This document shows positions 22,436-32,250 of a DNA stretch of 64,000 nt, in pieces. The stretch covers positions 1 to 64,000 of the forward strand of contig JAFEUB010000065.1 of NCBI GenBank assembly GCA_024529925.1, written 5' to 3'. The position numbers and the translations under genes are program-made. The notes beneath the pieces were generated by a model. That model was not told the DNA's origin, searched no databases, and saw only the letters and a program-made list of their open reading frames with translations. This DNA comes from Ophthalmolycus amberensis. Taxonomy: Eukaryota; Chordata; Actinopteri; Perciformes; Zoarcidae. The stretch's first letter is position 1. The number at the start of each line of letters is the position of its first letter.

Positions 22436-22600
22436 TCTCGGGGGGGGGGGGCTAGAGGATAAGGCGCAGGCCATTATCAGTAAAATCCCTAGTGCACATC
22501 TGGCAGGGCACCTTTGTTGCATGTCATTACGAGTCTCTCTCCCCTCAGTCCATGTCATCTTTCCACTGTCAGCTATCGAATAGAGGAAGAACACTGCAGG
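22436..22600 (+). repeat. SINE-like fragment
   Basis: Contains cacctttgttgcatgtcatt, then ctctctcccctcagtccatg and a ctatcgaatagagg tail. The layout resembles a common fish tRNA-derived SINE body (ttgttgcatgtcat, ctctctcccc, ctatctaataaagg). The tRNA head is not recognisable here. A run of 12 G lies at 22440-22451. Confidence 0.6.
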
Positions 22601-24189
22601 GGCGTGAGGGGCCGAGCTGGTAGGCACGAGGTGGATTTTTAAATATAAATATGAATATAAACATGAATAATATTCAATGTACAAAATATGTACCAAAGTT
22701 CTGAGCCCATAAAAGAAGTCAACTACTTTACTGAGCTAAGGATGATAAAAACATAATCGCTGATCAGATCATTTTTAAACAAAGGGGTAATCACATGATG
22801 ATGTGATGTAAGCCAATTAAACAAGTAAAATGTTTGTATTTTGTCGCCTAAATTAGACTTGATCACGTATCTAAAGACAAACTAAAGTGTGACTGTAGCA
22901 GAAAATACTAACTAAATGTCTGCGCTACAAATACAAACTAATGTACTTCCAACAATACTAAATAAATGACTGTGATGAAACAAATACGTGTCATCGTTTA
23001 TCTGTTTACTCGTGTATGTGCATGAGGTCAAATTTCAAAAAAATAATTTGAGGAGAAAATGAACTATTAAGTGTAAAGTTTATAGAAGTTACGCAGCTGT
23101 GTGGCAGCAGGTGGGATCATGAGAAGGAATAAGAAAATAAATCAAGGCTTCAATCTTCATGTCAACGCACTTGACAATCTTCAGGTTTTGCATGGAAAGG
23201 TTTTGTCAGTTTTGTTAAGTTCCTCCTAAAACCCCAGCAACAGGTCAGCCTCAGATTAGGACGTCTCATTGACACCCAGCAGGTCACGGTCGGCTCTAAA
23301 TCATTTTTGTGACTTCTTTGTGTTTGCTCTAGATCTCTGTTGTACTCACACTTTATCTTTCATTCAAACCAGAGGAGCATACTTGTCGAACCTACTGGTG
23401 CACGCTCTGCACCACAGCTGCATCTACAGCTGCCAGGACTCTGGACCACCCTGGCCTAAAGGGTCTGAGTCAGACCAGGATGCTTATTGGTCTTTACGTG
23501 CACACCTCAGTGTGATGAATCTCATCCCGATGCTACTAACACAGATAGGTGTTTTCAGCCATTTTAACTTACAGGATATGACTGACCTATGTGCAAAAAT
23601 GAACTTTGACATTTGATGAAGATGCGCTCTGCAGTGAATTTGTAAAATATTTCAAGTTTAGTCAGCTTCGTGTGGCTGTGGTTTAACTAAACAAGACGTG
23701 TCCCAACTTTGTGCGTGAGTTTCCAGGGATTACGGAGCGACAGAGGGATGAGGTACCAGAGTACATGGAGGGTGCTGAGAGTTTGTTTAAAGGATGTCAG
23801 CAGATGGGGATCAGAGGAAAAGAATAAATGTGCTGAGTACAACAGATGCCTTGTGCGCCCAGAGTTTCATGAGGGATAGTGCCACGATCACAAGCCGTGC
23901 CAAGTTCTAACGATGATTCGCAGAGCCAGATTGCACAGCCAACATGCCTCTGGTGCCACTCCAGTGAAATGTGTCCCTTTCCTTCCTACTGACAGGTGCT
24001 ATGTCAGCCGGACTCAGTGTCCTCAGATATATATCAGAACATCTCAGGTCTCTACTTTATTCTACTGGGTGCAGTTCCTAATGGAATACATTGAACAAAT
24101 AGTTAGGTTCTCTTATTTTTTTTTGAAAAAACTATTTCTTTAATTGGTATTTATTTTAAAGGTTCTGCATGTGATATTCAGAGCATCAA

Positions 24190-24262
24190 TATAGCAGCAA
24201 ACAACTATTTGCTAAGAAAATATATGGTGGAGTAATGACTTCCTGAGCAGAAACTCAAAATA
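24190..24262 (+). repeat. Dispersed repeat family D, fragment
   Basis: Carries agcagcaaacaactatttgc, tggtggagtaatgac and ctgagcagaa, matching 4885-4950 and 47900-47950. Confidence 0.65.
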
Positions 24263-24790
24263 AATGTCATCTTGCGAAACGTTTCGATCAAGGACATATT
24301 TCGTAGTGCCGCCATCAACTTTGAGAACAGATTTATAGAACTAGGCATAAATATTTTAAAGAAGCGTGATGGGTATTAGTGCAGAATTTCAAAGCAATGA
24401 GCTTTGCAAGTGGAAATAAGATGTTGGTGAGTTGAAAGGATCGTAGTTCAAATACTCATTGTTAATATAAATCTGCAGATGTGTTGGTGTCTTTGTGGAG
24501 TTTGCTTACAATCGAATTAATGCCACTATAGGGAACGTATCCAATTCAATCCTCCCGTCTGTCTATCTTTAACAAAACTAAATGAATGGCTCATGGCAAG
24601 GTCTTATCGTGGATCGAAAGGCAAAATCTCTGCGGAGAGAACTAAAGGGAGAAAGAAACTATTTTATATCGCGCAAACCCTGAGCCCATGTGACTGTACA
24701 GCCAAGTAAAAACCAACATGCAAACATTCTCAAACAAATGGCCCACAAAACTGTCTTTATCCAGCATTACCTGCGTATGACTCACTCATT

Positions 24791-24794
<4 letters not shown>

Positions 24795-24822
<28 letters not shown>
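24795..24822. repeat. (CA)n microsatellite
   Basis: About 14 CA units directly before the short inverted-end repeat at 24836. Confidence 0.95.
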
Positions 24823-24835
24823 GTCGTGTTTTTAG

Positions 24836-24960
24836 GACTTGTCGGGGACATTACATAATCCTAATCCTAATCTTAACTCTTACCCTAACTTTAAACCAAG
24901 TCTTCGCCCTATAATGTAATGAAGTGTCTTCGTTATCAAAATGATGTCCCCACAAGACAT
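24836..24960. repeat. Short element with inverted GGGGACAT ends
   Basis: Begins gacttgtcggggacattac and ends gatgtccccacaagacat, which are approximate inverted repeats. The middle has cctaatcctaatc and taccctaac, resembling degenerate telomere units. It is flanked on both sides by CA repeats. This fits a widespread short fish repeat associated with microsatellites. Confidence 0.7.
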
Positions 24961-24975
24961 AATTTACAAGGTAAA

Positions 24976-25006
24976 ACACACACACACACCCACACACACA
25001 CACACA
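24976..25006. repeat. (CA)n microsatellite
   Basis: CA units with one CC interruption, directly after the short inverted-end repeat. Confidence 0.93.
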
Positions 25007-26675
25007 AAGGCAGCCACACAGCCTTCATGTAGAAAGCTGCAGCGCTGCTCATCTTAATCAAACCCTGCTGCGACTCTGCGACTGAAATAACTCAATAACA
25101 CACGTACTGTACATTAGCAGGCTGTCACAACCGCTCACGAGCACCCTGACATGCCCTGACATGCACGCATGAAACATGCACGCACACACAGATATAGGAA
25201 TACACGTATTTTACAGCTGGCCCAGCCGACAACCCTCGAGTCACGCCTTCACACTCTGACACGAGCAGTGAGGAAATAAAGCCTTCTTGTAATTTCCATC
25301 ACCGCATTACACAATTGGTCATTTCAGCCGAGCAAGACTGATTGTGTTTTCTGGATTTACTATAATGCTGCATATAATAATTATACTATTACTGCTAACG
25401 CCGATAGTAACCTGGCTGTGATTGATGAGAAATGGGTTTTGTTGCTACGCTGACTCAAACACAGGGGACGTATCTTCCTCCCTCCCTTTCATTTTCACAG
25501 ACGACACATTGACACCTTGATGAAATTTGGTGGAGAAATCAAGGTGTAAAGGAGGTGAGTTGTGACATGGTCCAAGTGTGACGGACTTGTGCTGAAGTTC
25601 ACACTGTTTGTGCGATCTCATAGTTAGTTGGCGGTTTCCTTTTCAAATGTACAAAACAATACGAGCTTGAATCGAAAGCATTCACAGTTTCTTCTCTATT
25701 ATCACCGAGATGACCGAGTGACGTTTTGAGTAAGCCTGTCGTTGGCACGGCCCCTATAGTTTCCTGATGGTTTCATTGAATGGAATAATTATAGGGAACA
25801 ATTGTAATTATAGGGAAAATGAATATGTGTTGCTACATTTTCAACTAATTCTTAGTTGTTGGTGCAGCTTTAACCTTTACTTTAACTGTTTTTAAGTGTA
25901 CGTATATATGTATTTCTGAGTAGTTGTAAATTACAAGCAACAATACAATTTAACAAATATGGAGAATAAAGTTTTCCAAATGTAAAAGTTTGGATTTCAG
26001 AGAGTTATTTCTTTGAAAGACTCATTTAAACCGACATAAATACTGATCTGTTATTATTCTACTTTTCTCATAAACCTGTAAAACTGAAAACTACAGCGTG
26101 GATTGGAAAATAGTAAAAAGAAATGTAAACATGGTTCATATTTAAGGAGTTAAAACTTATAAAACACTGTTGTTGAGTCGCTGCTCCACTCCGACTCACA
26201 CAGCAAGGAATACCATTAGGTATTACTGCAGCTCGGTACAGTAGCGCGCACTTCTAATGTAGCAGAGAGAGCTAGTCAATTGTAACCTCATTAACTCCGA
26301 GGTAGAATTCGATCGGGAGGCCGAGTACATAAGCATCCCTATTGAGATACAGCAGAGGCCTTATCAATCAAACCCTGAAGACCATTTATCAAACTCAAGA
26401 TGTGAAAAATCACACGTCAGAAATTCTGCTGTGCACTTGTTTGTTTAGGCACACTGCCTGCCAGCGCTGTGGATGTGCGGCTACGCATAAGCCACATACA
26501 TACCAAACTTATGAATCATTTATGTACGCCTGCATACATATGCAATGTAATATAATGCTCTCATCCGTTGACAAATGTTGGGAACACAGCTGAACAAAGC
26601 TTTTCCTGGCGTCAGCTCAGCCGATAGTCGGTGTGGTCGTACAAACAACGCGCACAGCCAAGCTGTTGCTCTCAC

Positions 26676-26828
26676 CGGTCTCTATATTGAAGCAGGTGTT
26701 GTGGAATTTGCCGCAGTAAAACTCCACCCCGATGATGGCAAACATGACAATGGCGAAGAAAAGCAGCAGGCCGATCTGGAGCAGAGGAACCATGGCTTTC
26801 ATTATGGACTTCAATACCACCTGGAGAC
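26676..26828 (-). CDS. cacna1b: Cav2.2 exon 5: domain I S4-S5 linker, S5 and start of extracellular loop
   Basis: A 153-nt exon. The acceptor ctcag is followed by GT, which completes the Ser codon begun in exon 4. It encodes LQVVLKSIMKAMVPLLQIG (the S4-S5 linker), then a hydrophobic S5 helix LLLFFAIVMFAIIGVEF, then the first part of the turret, YCGKFHNTCFNIET. It ends ACC G before GTGAGA. S5 lines the outer wall of the pore module of domain I. The residue after EFY is Cys; in the mammalian Cav2 proteins I recall it is Met (EFYMGKFH), so this fish channel may have one more extracellular cysteine. Phases fit both neighbours (in 1, out 1). Confidence 0.94.
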
Positions 26829-27374
26829 CTGAGGGACAGGAAAATATGGGGCAGAGTGTTAGCAGGGCTCTGTCTATTTCTGAGGATAATTAAGGCCACA
26901 TCAAATCATTTTATCTGGCCCAAAATAAATGCTTGCTTGTTGTTTACGATCATAATCATAATTTTGGAGAGAGGCCTGAAGGGAGGGGCTGTCAGTGTTG
27001 CCCGATTGGTGACTTTCTTGGTAGATTATTTTCAATAAAGTCTGTGGTGCACGTTTTTCATTTCAGCATTCTATTGAAAACTTTCCAATTTAAAAGACAA
27101 AATGAAAACTTTATAAGACAATCAAAGACTGTTTTTCTACATGTATATCTGTACCTACATCTGTCGGGCAGAGAAGTAATGAATATATCAACACATCAAA
27201 GCAAAGAGCAAAAAGAGAAAGGTGGAAAAATTCTATGGGTGGAGTCCTGTCCATTTATCTCAATGCTCAAATCAGAGCTGAGCAACAAAATAACCTTCCC
27301 GGAGTTTGTACTAGCCATTCTGTCCACAGTACAGTTCTTGAAATGATATGATCTTCAAATATTGAGGAACTTAC
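26829..27374 (-). other. Intron 4-5 (546 bp)
   Basis: Short intron between the S4 and S5 exons of domain I. AT-rich, nothing recognised. Confidence 0.85.
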
Positions 27375-27466
27375 TGGGGATTCCTGACACAAGTTTCAGG
27401 GGTCTCAGCACTCTCACTGCTCGCAGTGTTCGCAGGTCAAAGTCCGAACCCACCGTGGCCAGGATT
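27375..27466 (-). CDS. cacna1b: Cav2.2 exon 4: domain I S3 end and S4 voltage sensor
   Basis: First coding exon of the channel visible in the window (92 nt). Read on the minus strand it starts after a tacag acceptor with one base that completes a codon, then encodes ILATVGSDFDLRTLRAV followed by RVLRPLKLVSGIP. It ends CCC A before a GTAAGT donor. The regularly spaced Arg/Lys residues (R-x2-R-x2-R-x2-R-x2-K) are the gating charges of S4 in domain I, the helix that senses membrane voltage. The segment is nearly identical in all Cav2 channels, so this exon alone does not separate Cav2.1, 2.2 and 2.3. The polypyrimidine tract of its acceptor is replaced by a long TG repeat. The number 4 is inferred from the mammalian gene layout. 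The preceding exons were looked for up to 64000 and not found. Confidence 0.93.
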
Positions 27467-27468
27467 CT

Positions 27469-27469
<1 letters not shown>

Positions 27470-27509
<40 letters not shown>

Positions 27510-27519
27510 CGCACACACA
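27470..27519. repeat. (CA)n microsatellite, (TG)n at the exon 4 acceptor
   Basis: A CA repeat with two GC interruptions that begins only a few bases from the exon boundary. On the coding strand it is a (TG)n tract ending in tacag at the exon 4 acceptor, occupying the polypyrimidine position. It is followed on the plus strand by (GACA)n-like units. Confidence 0.96.
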
Positions 27520-27783
27520 GAGACAGACAGACATTCAGACAGACAGGAACATCCAGTAAGCAGTTAAAACTTCTGCAATATGACGCAATATTTCACTGTA
27601 ACATTGATACACACAATACTGTATAAGGTTGTACGTAACGTCATTTACAAAGATACAAAACAGAGAAAAGCATTTCAACACAAATACCAACCATCTTTCT
27701 GCCTCCTCACACACACAAACACACAAACAGCCTATAGGTTGATCACATCATATCTGCTTTTACCTACAAGTGGAAGAGCGACA

Positions 27784-27785
<2 letters not shown>

Positions 27786-27842
<57 letters not shown>
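27786..27842. repeat. (TG)n microsatellite
   Basis: 57 bp of uninterrupted TG, among the longest dinucleotide tracts in the window. Confidence 0.98.
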
Positions 27843-27843
<1 letters not shown>

Positions 27844-28485
27844 ACACTAGCCACTGAGACACAGCTGGCAGCCCTCATTACAGGCTGTATACAGAGGGGC
27901 AGACTTAAGTGCTCCACTGAAACACACAGAAAAACAAAACACATGCTCTGGGCTAAGAAGAGAGGGAGAGAGAGAGAGGGGGGGTTAACAAGAAAGAGAG
28001 GAGGAGGGGTGACTGTATTCCTGCAGCCAGGAATAATAATAATTTGATCCTGATTCTAAGAGGGAGACATTCCTACACGCTCCCTACTTTACCAGCTTTC
28101 AAGGAAGCTAAAATATTCAAATTCTTGACTTGTAAACACGTTTTTTTTCCGTTCTATTTCTGTTCAAATGTGAGCATCAATGGTGGAGACAACATGATGG
28201 ATGGAGAGAAGTCTGCCTCAGCTTGTTGAGGGAAATGACAGAGAACTAGCCTGATTATCAAGACTGAATACCCATTTAGTTTCCCCTTCGCTGAAAAACA
28301 CAGAGATACTTAATGATGCTTTTTTTTTAAAAGGCATTTGAGTATAAATCATATTGTTTATAACATCCCATATGCGTATGTCCTTAAACCTCTCAGTTAA
28401 GTACCTCCGGGAGCCCAAATCCTCAGGAGTACAATAGCTTTTATATAGCGGGTAGCAAACACTCACGACTGACTGAAAGAAATGC

Positions 28486-28488
<3 letters not shown>

Positions 28489-28539
<51 letters not shown>
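28489..28539. repeat. (CA)n followed by poly-A
   Basis: A CA array directly joined to a run of about 19 A. Confidence 0.96.
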
Positions 28540-30223
28540 GTAGAAAAACAAGAAAGGTCGCTTATCGCTCCCTGGGTACCAGTTGGCATGGTAACCGATA
28601 AAGCACATCTGTGCATTATCATTATGGGTGAAATCAGTCTGCTGGGATGAAAGTGCCTGCTATGTAATATAGAATATATTGTTTTATACATATTTCATGC
28701 ACAGGCTTTGCAGTTGATCACATTCTCAGACAGTGATGGATTTCTAAATGCTGCTTTTCATAATTGTCTCATTAGAATACTTTTCCCACATGCAAATTGT
28801 AATTATTATTATTTATCGTACTGTTTTAAAATGTACAGCTCCGCGTAGGGATCCGAGATTTAGAAACGAGCAGTCAGAGGAAGGAACCGAAAAAAAGAGA
28901 GGGATCAGAGCTGAGGGATGACGTAAAGATGAAATATTGATGAGGACTGCAAAACAGCGTATGAAAAGTTCCAATACCGACGCATCAGCATGCACATGCA
29001 TACACGCATTCACTTTACTGGAAAGACTTAAATTACCATCCAAAAGCTCCCTTTGTCTCTGTCAATGGTGCTGAACATAAACCCACTCTATGTTGTTCTA
29101 CATTGCACTAAAACCATCACACACAGTAGCTGCTGCAGGACTCTCCAAAGACCACGTTGTAGTCACAACAGATCCATAAACCTGTTCCAACTCAAAACAC
29201 CACTGAGCTAAACATGTCACAGCTCAGTGTGTTTTGTATCAAGTTCCGGTTGAAATTCAGGCTGCACAAAAAGAAAATCTCCTTTTCTCTCCGTCAGTAA
29301 TAAAATCCTCCAGATGTCACGTATCGTGCACTGTCCAAGGCGTCACAGAAGAAGTCCCCTCCTGTCTCATGACATTCATCACACATCAAAGAGGACCCTG
29401 CCTCTTAACCAAGAATTAAAGACCATATAACTGAGGTAAAGAAACAACATGAAAGCAATTTACAGCAGTTGTGGACATTTCTAACAGCGGATACCACGAC
29501 AATATTCATAAATTAAACCAATTAAGCTACAAGGCTACAATTTTCCCTTTGGCTCTAATGATACACAACATCTTTCTGCTGTCCCTCTCCATGGTGCTGA
29601 AACTTTCACATCGAGTCTCTCTCTTGGTCTTCTCACAACTGGCTTCTATCACTACTACTGCAGCTGTGCGCTGTGACTAATGCAAACACACACATCACCG
29701 TAGCGATCACGCAGTACTCACTCACAACCACCGTGAATCACCGTGGAAACCAGCTCATGTACCAGGGACGCTCCACTTCCTTTACATCGGGGGCCACTTT
29801 TGCACAATGACAGGAGGCCAGGGGCCAGTTCATAAACAAACATTAATAATATGTTGCAGTCTCAACAGCCCCACACAGGTCAGGTGTACCAACACATTCT
29901 CACTTAGCTTTCATATATCATCTAAATCTTTCAGAAATACTACTGTACACTATCTTCTGATGGGAGTTAGTGTTTGTTCATCTGCCTTTAGTTAAAATAC
30001 ATTAAAAGACAATCCTACTCTGGCAGCAAATAAAAACAAATGTACTATGTACAGTTGACATGGTTGTATTTGAAATGATTCACACCTTCTACTATAACAT
30101 CTGATATTAAGAGTCAATGAAAAGAGGGTATACAAACCTGAATCATCGCTCTGTGCTGTTTTTATTTTATATCCTCTACCATCAACTCACTTAGTCCTGC
30201 TCCGTGCACACATGTATGTGTGT

Positions 30224-30226
<3 letters not shown>

Positions 30227-30262
<36 letters not shown>
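30227..30262. repeat. (TG)n microsatellite
   Basis: TG units over about 36 bp. Confidence 0.95.
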
Positions 30263-30263
<1 letters not shown>

Positions 30264-30441
30264 ATGTTTGCTTGGGAAGGGATGATTTGATGACTGTGTA
30301 GACAGACAGTCGGGCAGGGAGCAGGCTGAGCAAGAAGCCATGAGTTTTAATATCCCTTTATCATCACCGCAATATATCCATGTGGGCGCCAGACACCGGC
30401 ACAGGAAATATGGAGGGTGATGCTATCGTCTGTCACTCGCT

Positions 30442-30463
30442 CACACACACACACACACACACA

Positions 30464-30499
<36 letters not shown>
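30442..30499. repeat. (CA)n microsatellite
   Basis: CA units over about 58 bp with one CC interruption. It lies about 180 bp from the TG array at 30227, so the two are inverted with respect to each other. Confidence 0.96.
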
Positions 30500-30501
<2 letters not shown>

Positions 30502-30723
30502 GAGCCACGTGCCACTTTCCTCCGTATCATCACACAAAAGGTACAACCATCAAAGCATATCTCAGCATGTAGCTTTCTGCTCATCTTCAGGGTCGGACCA
30601 CAAAAACTAAAAAACAGACGATTAAATTCACAAAGACACATTCGTACACACTGATGGTTTCCACATTGGTGTACAAAGTCACACATGCACAATAAAGCAC
30701 CCATTTCCTGTGTGGTTCACCAA

Positions 30724-30741
30724 GTATATATATATATATAT
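30724..30741. repeat. (TA)n short microsatellite
   Basis: About nine TA units. Confidence 0.9.
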
Positions 30742-31156
30742 CCTGATCCCGTGACTCAGTCTTTCCCGCTGAAATAAAAATAGAACTTGAACTAATTCAA
30801 CCTTGAAGAAACAATGGCAGAACAAGACGGAGATAACATCGATTCATGCTGCCCATCAAAATGTGTAAGAACGAACATACACTGCACTACATTCAGTTGC
30901 CTCTTCGTGTTCTTCGTGCAAAAAACAATGTGACACTTCCCTCCTCCCGGTTCGATGGATGACTGAAAACAACGGTTGACATGCTCACCAGGAGACAATG
31001 TTCAAACACAAGCACTACTCGTCAAATATGAGACTTTTAGAATGCTGATGTTGCCACGGGATGTGAAAATAGGCAACTGTTTGCTAACAAGGCAAAGACG
31101 GGGCTGTTTGATTGGCATTCGGGCTTAATTTGAAGCGTTAACAAAATATCAAGTGA

Positions 31157-31402
31157 CCTTTGAAAGAATAGTTTGACATTTTGGGAAATGCTCTTCGTTG
31201 CTTTCTTGCTTCGAGATGAGAAGATTGATACCACGATAAGCCAGTTAGCTTAGCTTAGCATAAAGACTACAAGCAGGGGCTACAGCTATAGCCTGGCTCT
31301 GTCCAAAGGTCAAAACAAAGATCTGCCAGCACCTCTGAAGCTCACCAACCAACAAGTTATATCTCGTTTGTTGAATCTGTAGAAAAACTGAAGTGTAAAA
31401 AA
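31157..31402 (+). repeat. Dispersed repeat family A, longest copy
   Basis: Begins gaaagaatagtttgacattt, continues with gagatgagaagattgatacc, gttagcttagcttagcataa, gcctggctctgtccaaaggt, agcacctctgaagctcacca and ends with a gaagtgtaaaa segment. Head, middle and tail fragments of the same order occur at five places in the window. It is a familiar teleost interspersed repeat. No tRNA-like head or inverted termini were seen, so its class stays open. Confidence 0.8.
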
Positions 31403-32088
31403 AAGCCAAAGTCGTGTCCCAAAATGTTTAACAGACAGTGACAGCAAAAATGAAAAAAAAAGAACAGAGGTGGAAGGATACAGCTGAGAAAAAGAGAGTA
31501 AAAAGCTCCCTTCTCGTGAGGCAGAGTGATGTAGTTTAATTACTGCGACCCTGCCCAGCAGGGGGCCGGCGGCTGTGATTGAGTTCCTCACACATAGAAA
31601 GAGGAGACGGAGGCTCCCGCAGGACAGACGGAGAACGCGGTGCTGGAAAAAAAACTGCTGCCTGTCTGTCTGACAGACTGTATGTCTGTCTCTCTGCATA
31701 GTGAATATATTAATTCAACACCTGCTCGTCTAGCTGGTGCTGTTGTATAACTTATGTCGTTTCAGCTCAGGGGTGAGAATCATCCTTGAGGCTGTACTGA
31801 TAGAACACAGTGGGAGGGAGAGCCGCAGGAGTTGGATTTTTAACTGAGTAAAAAATAAACTTTGGTTAATTAAACTCAAAAACAAGACAAACGCAGGGGA
31901 CTAAAACAGCAACAAGCAAGCTCACATCCTCGGGCTAGGATCTAACGTAGCTCTGATTTTCTAAATCAAGCTCGATCAGCCTAACATAATTGGGGGAAAA
32001 AAACTATTGTTCAGTAGATTGCATCAGATCTTTGAGAATTGGGTGTTCTTGTTCTAAGGGTGGAATCAAACTTTCAAAAAGATCAAAC

Positions 32089-32250
32089 TAGGGCTGGGCG
32101 ATAATTCAATATGATAATTCATCGACTTTCAATGGAATTGTATCGTGATTAAATCATATATCAAGATATCATGATACACAATTACGTAGTAACAAGCACA
32201 TACTAACTTTTTCTCAGAAAATCTGACTCCTCTGTATTTGTATGCATGCA
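32089..32250 (+). mobile_element. hAT-type terminal sequence (fragment)
   Basis: Starts tagggctgggcgataattca followed by atgat/atcgtgat words. This is the characteristic end of a group of fish hAT-type elements and their MITEs. No matching inverted end (atcgcccagcccta) was found nearby, so only one end is called. Confidence 0.6.

Larger units (their letters stand above)
21413..26675 (-). other. Intron 5-6 (5.3 kb)
   Basis: Includes a 32-bp tandem duplication (22027-22090), a SINE-like fragment (22436-22600), a family D fragment (24190-24262), two CA repeats flanking a short element with inverted ends (24795-25006), and otherwise plain AT-rich DNA. No exon seen. Confidence 0.8.

Noticed and set aside
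28218..28691. 157-codon minus ORF with a VCVCVC tract
   Set aside because: Generated by the CA and poly-A repeats at 28489-28539.
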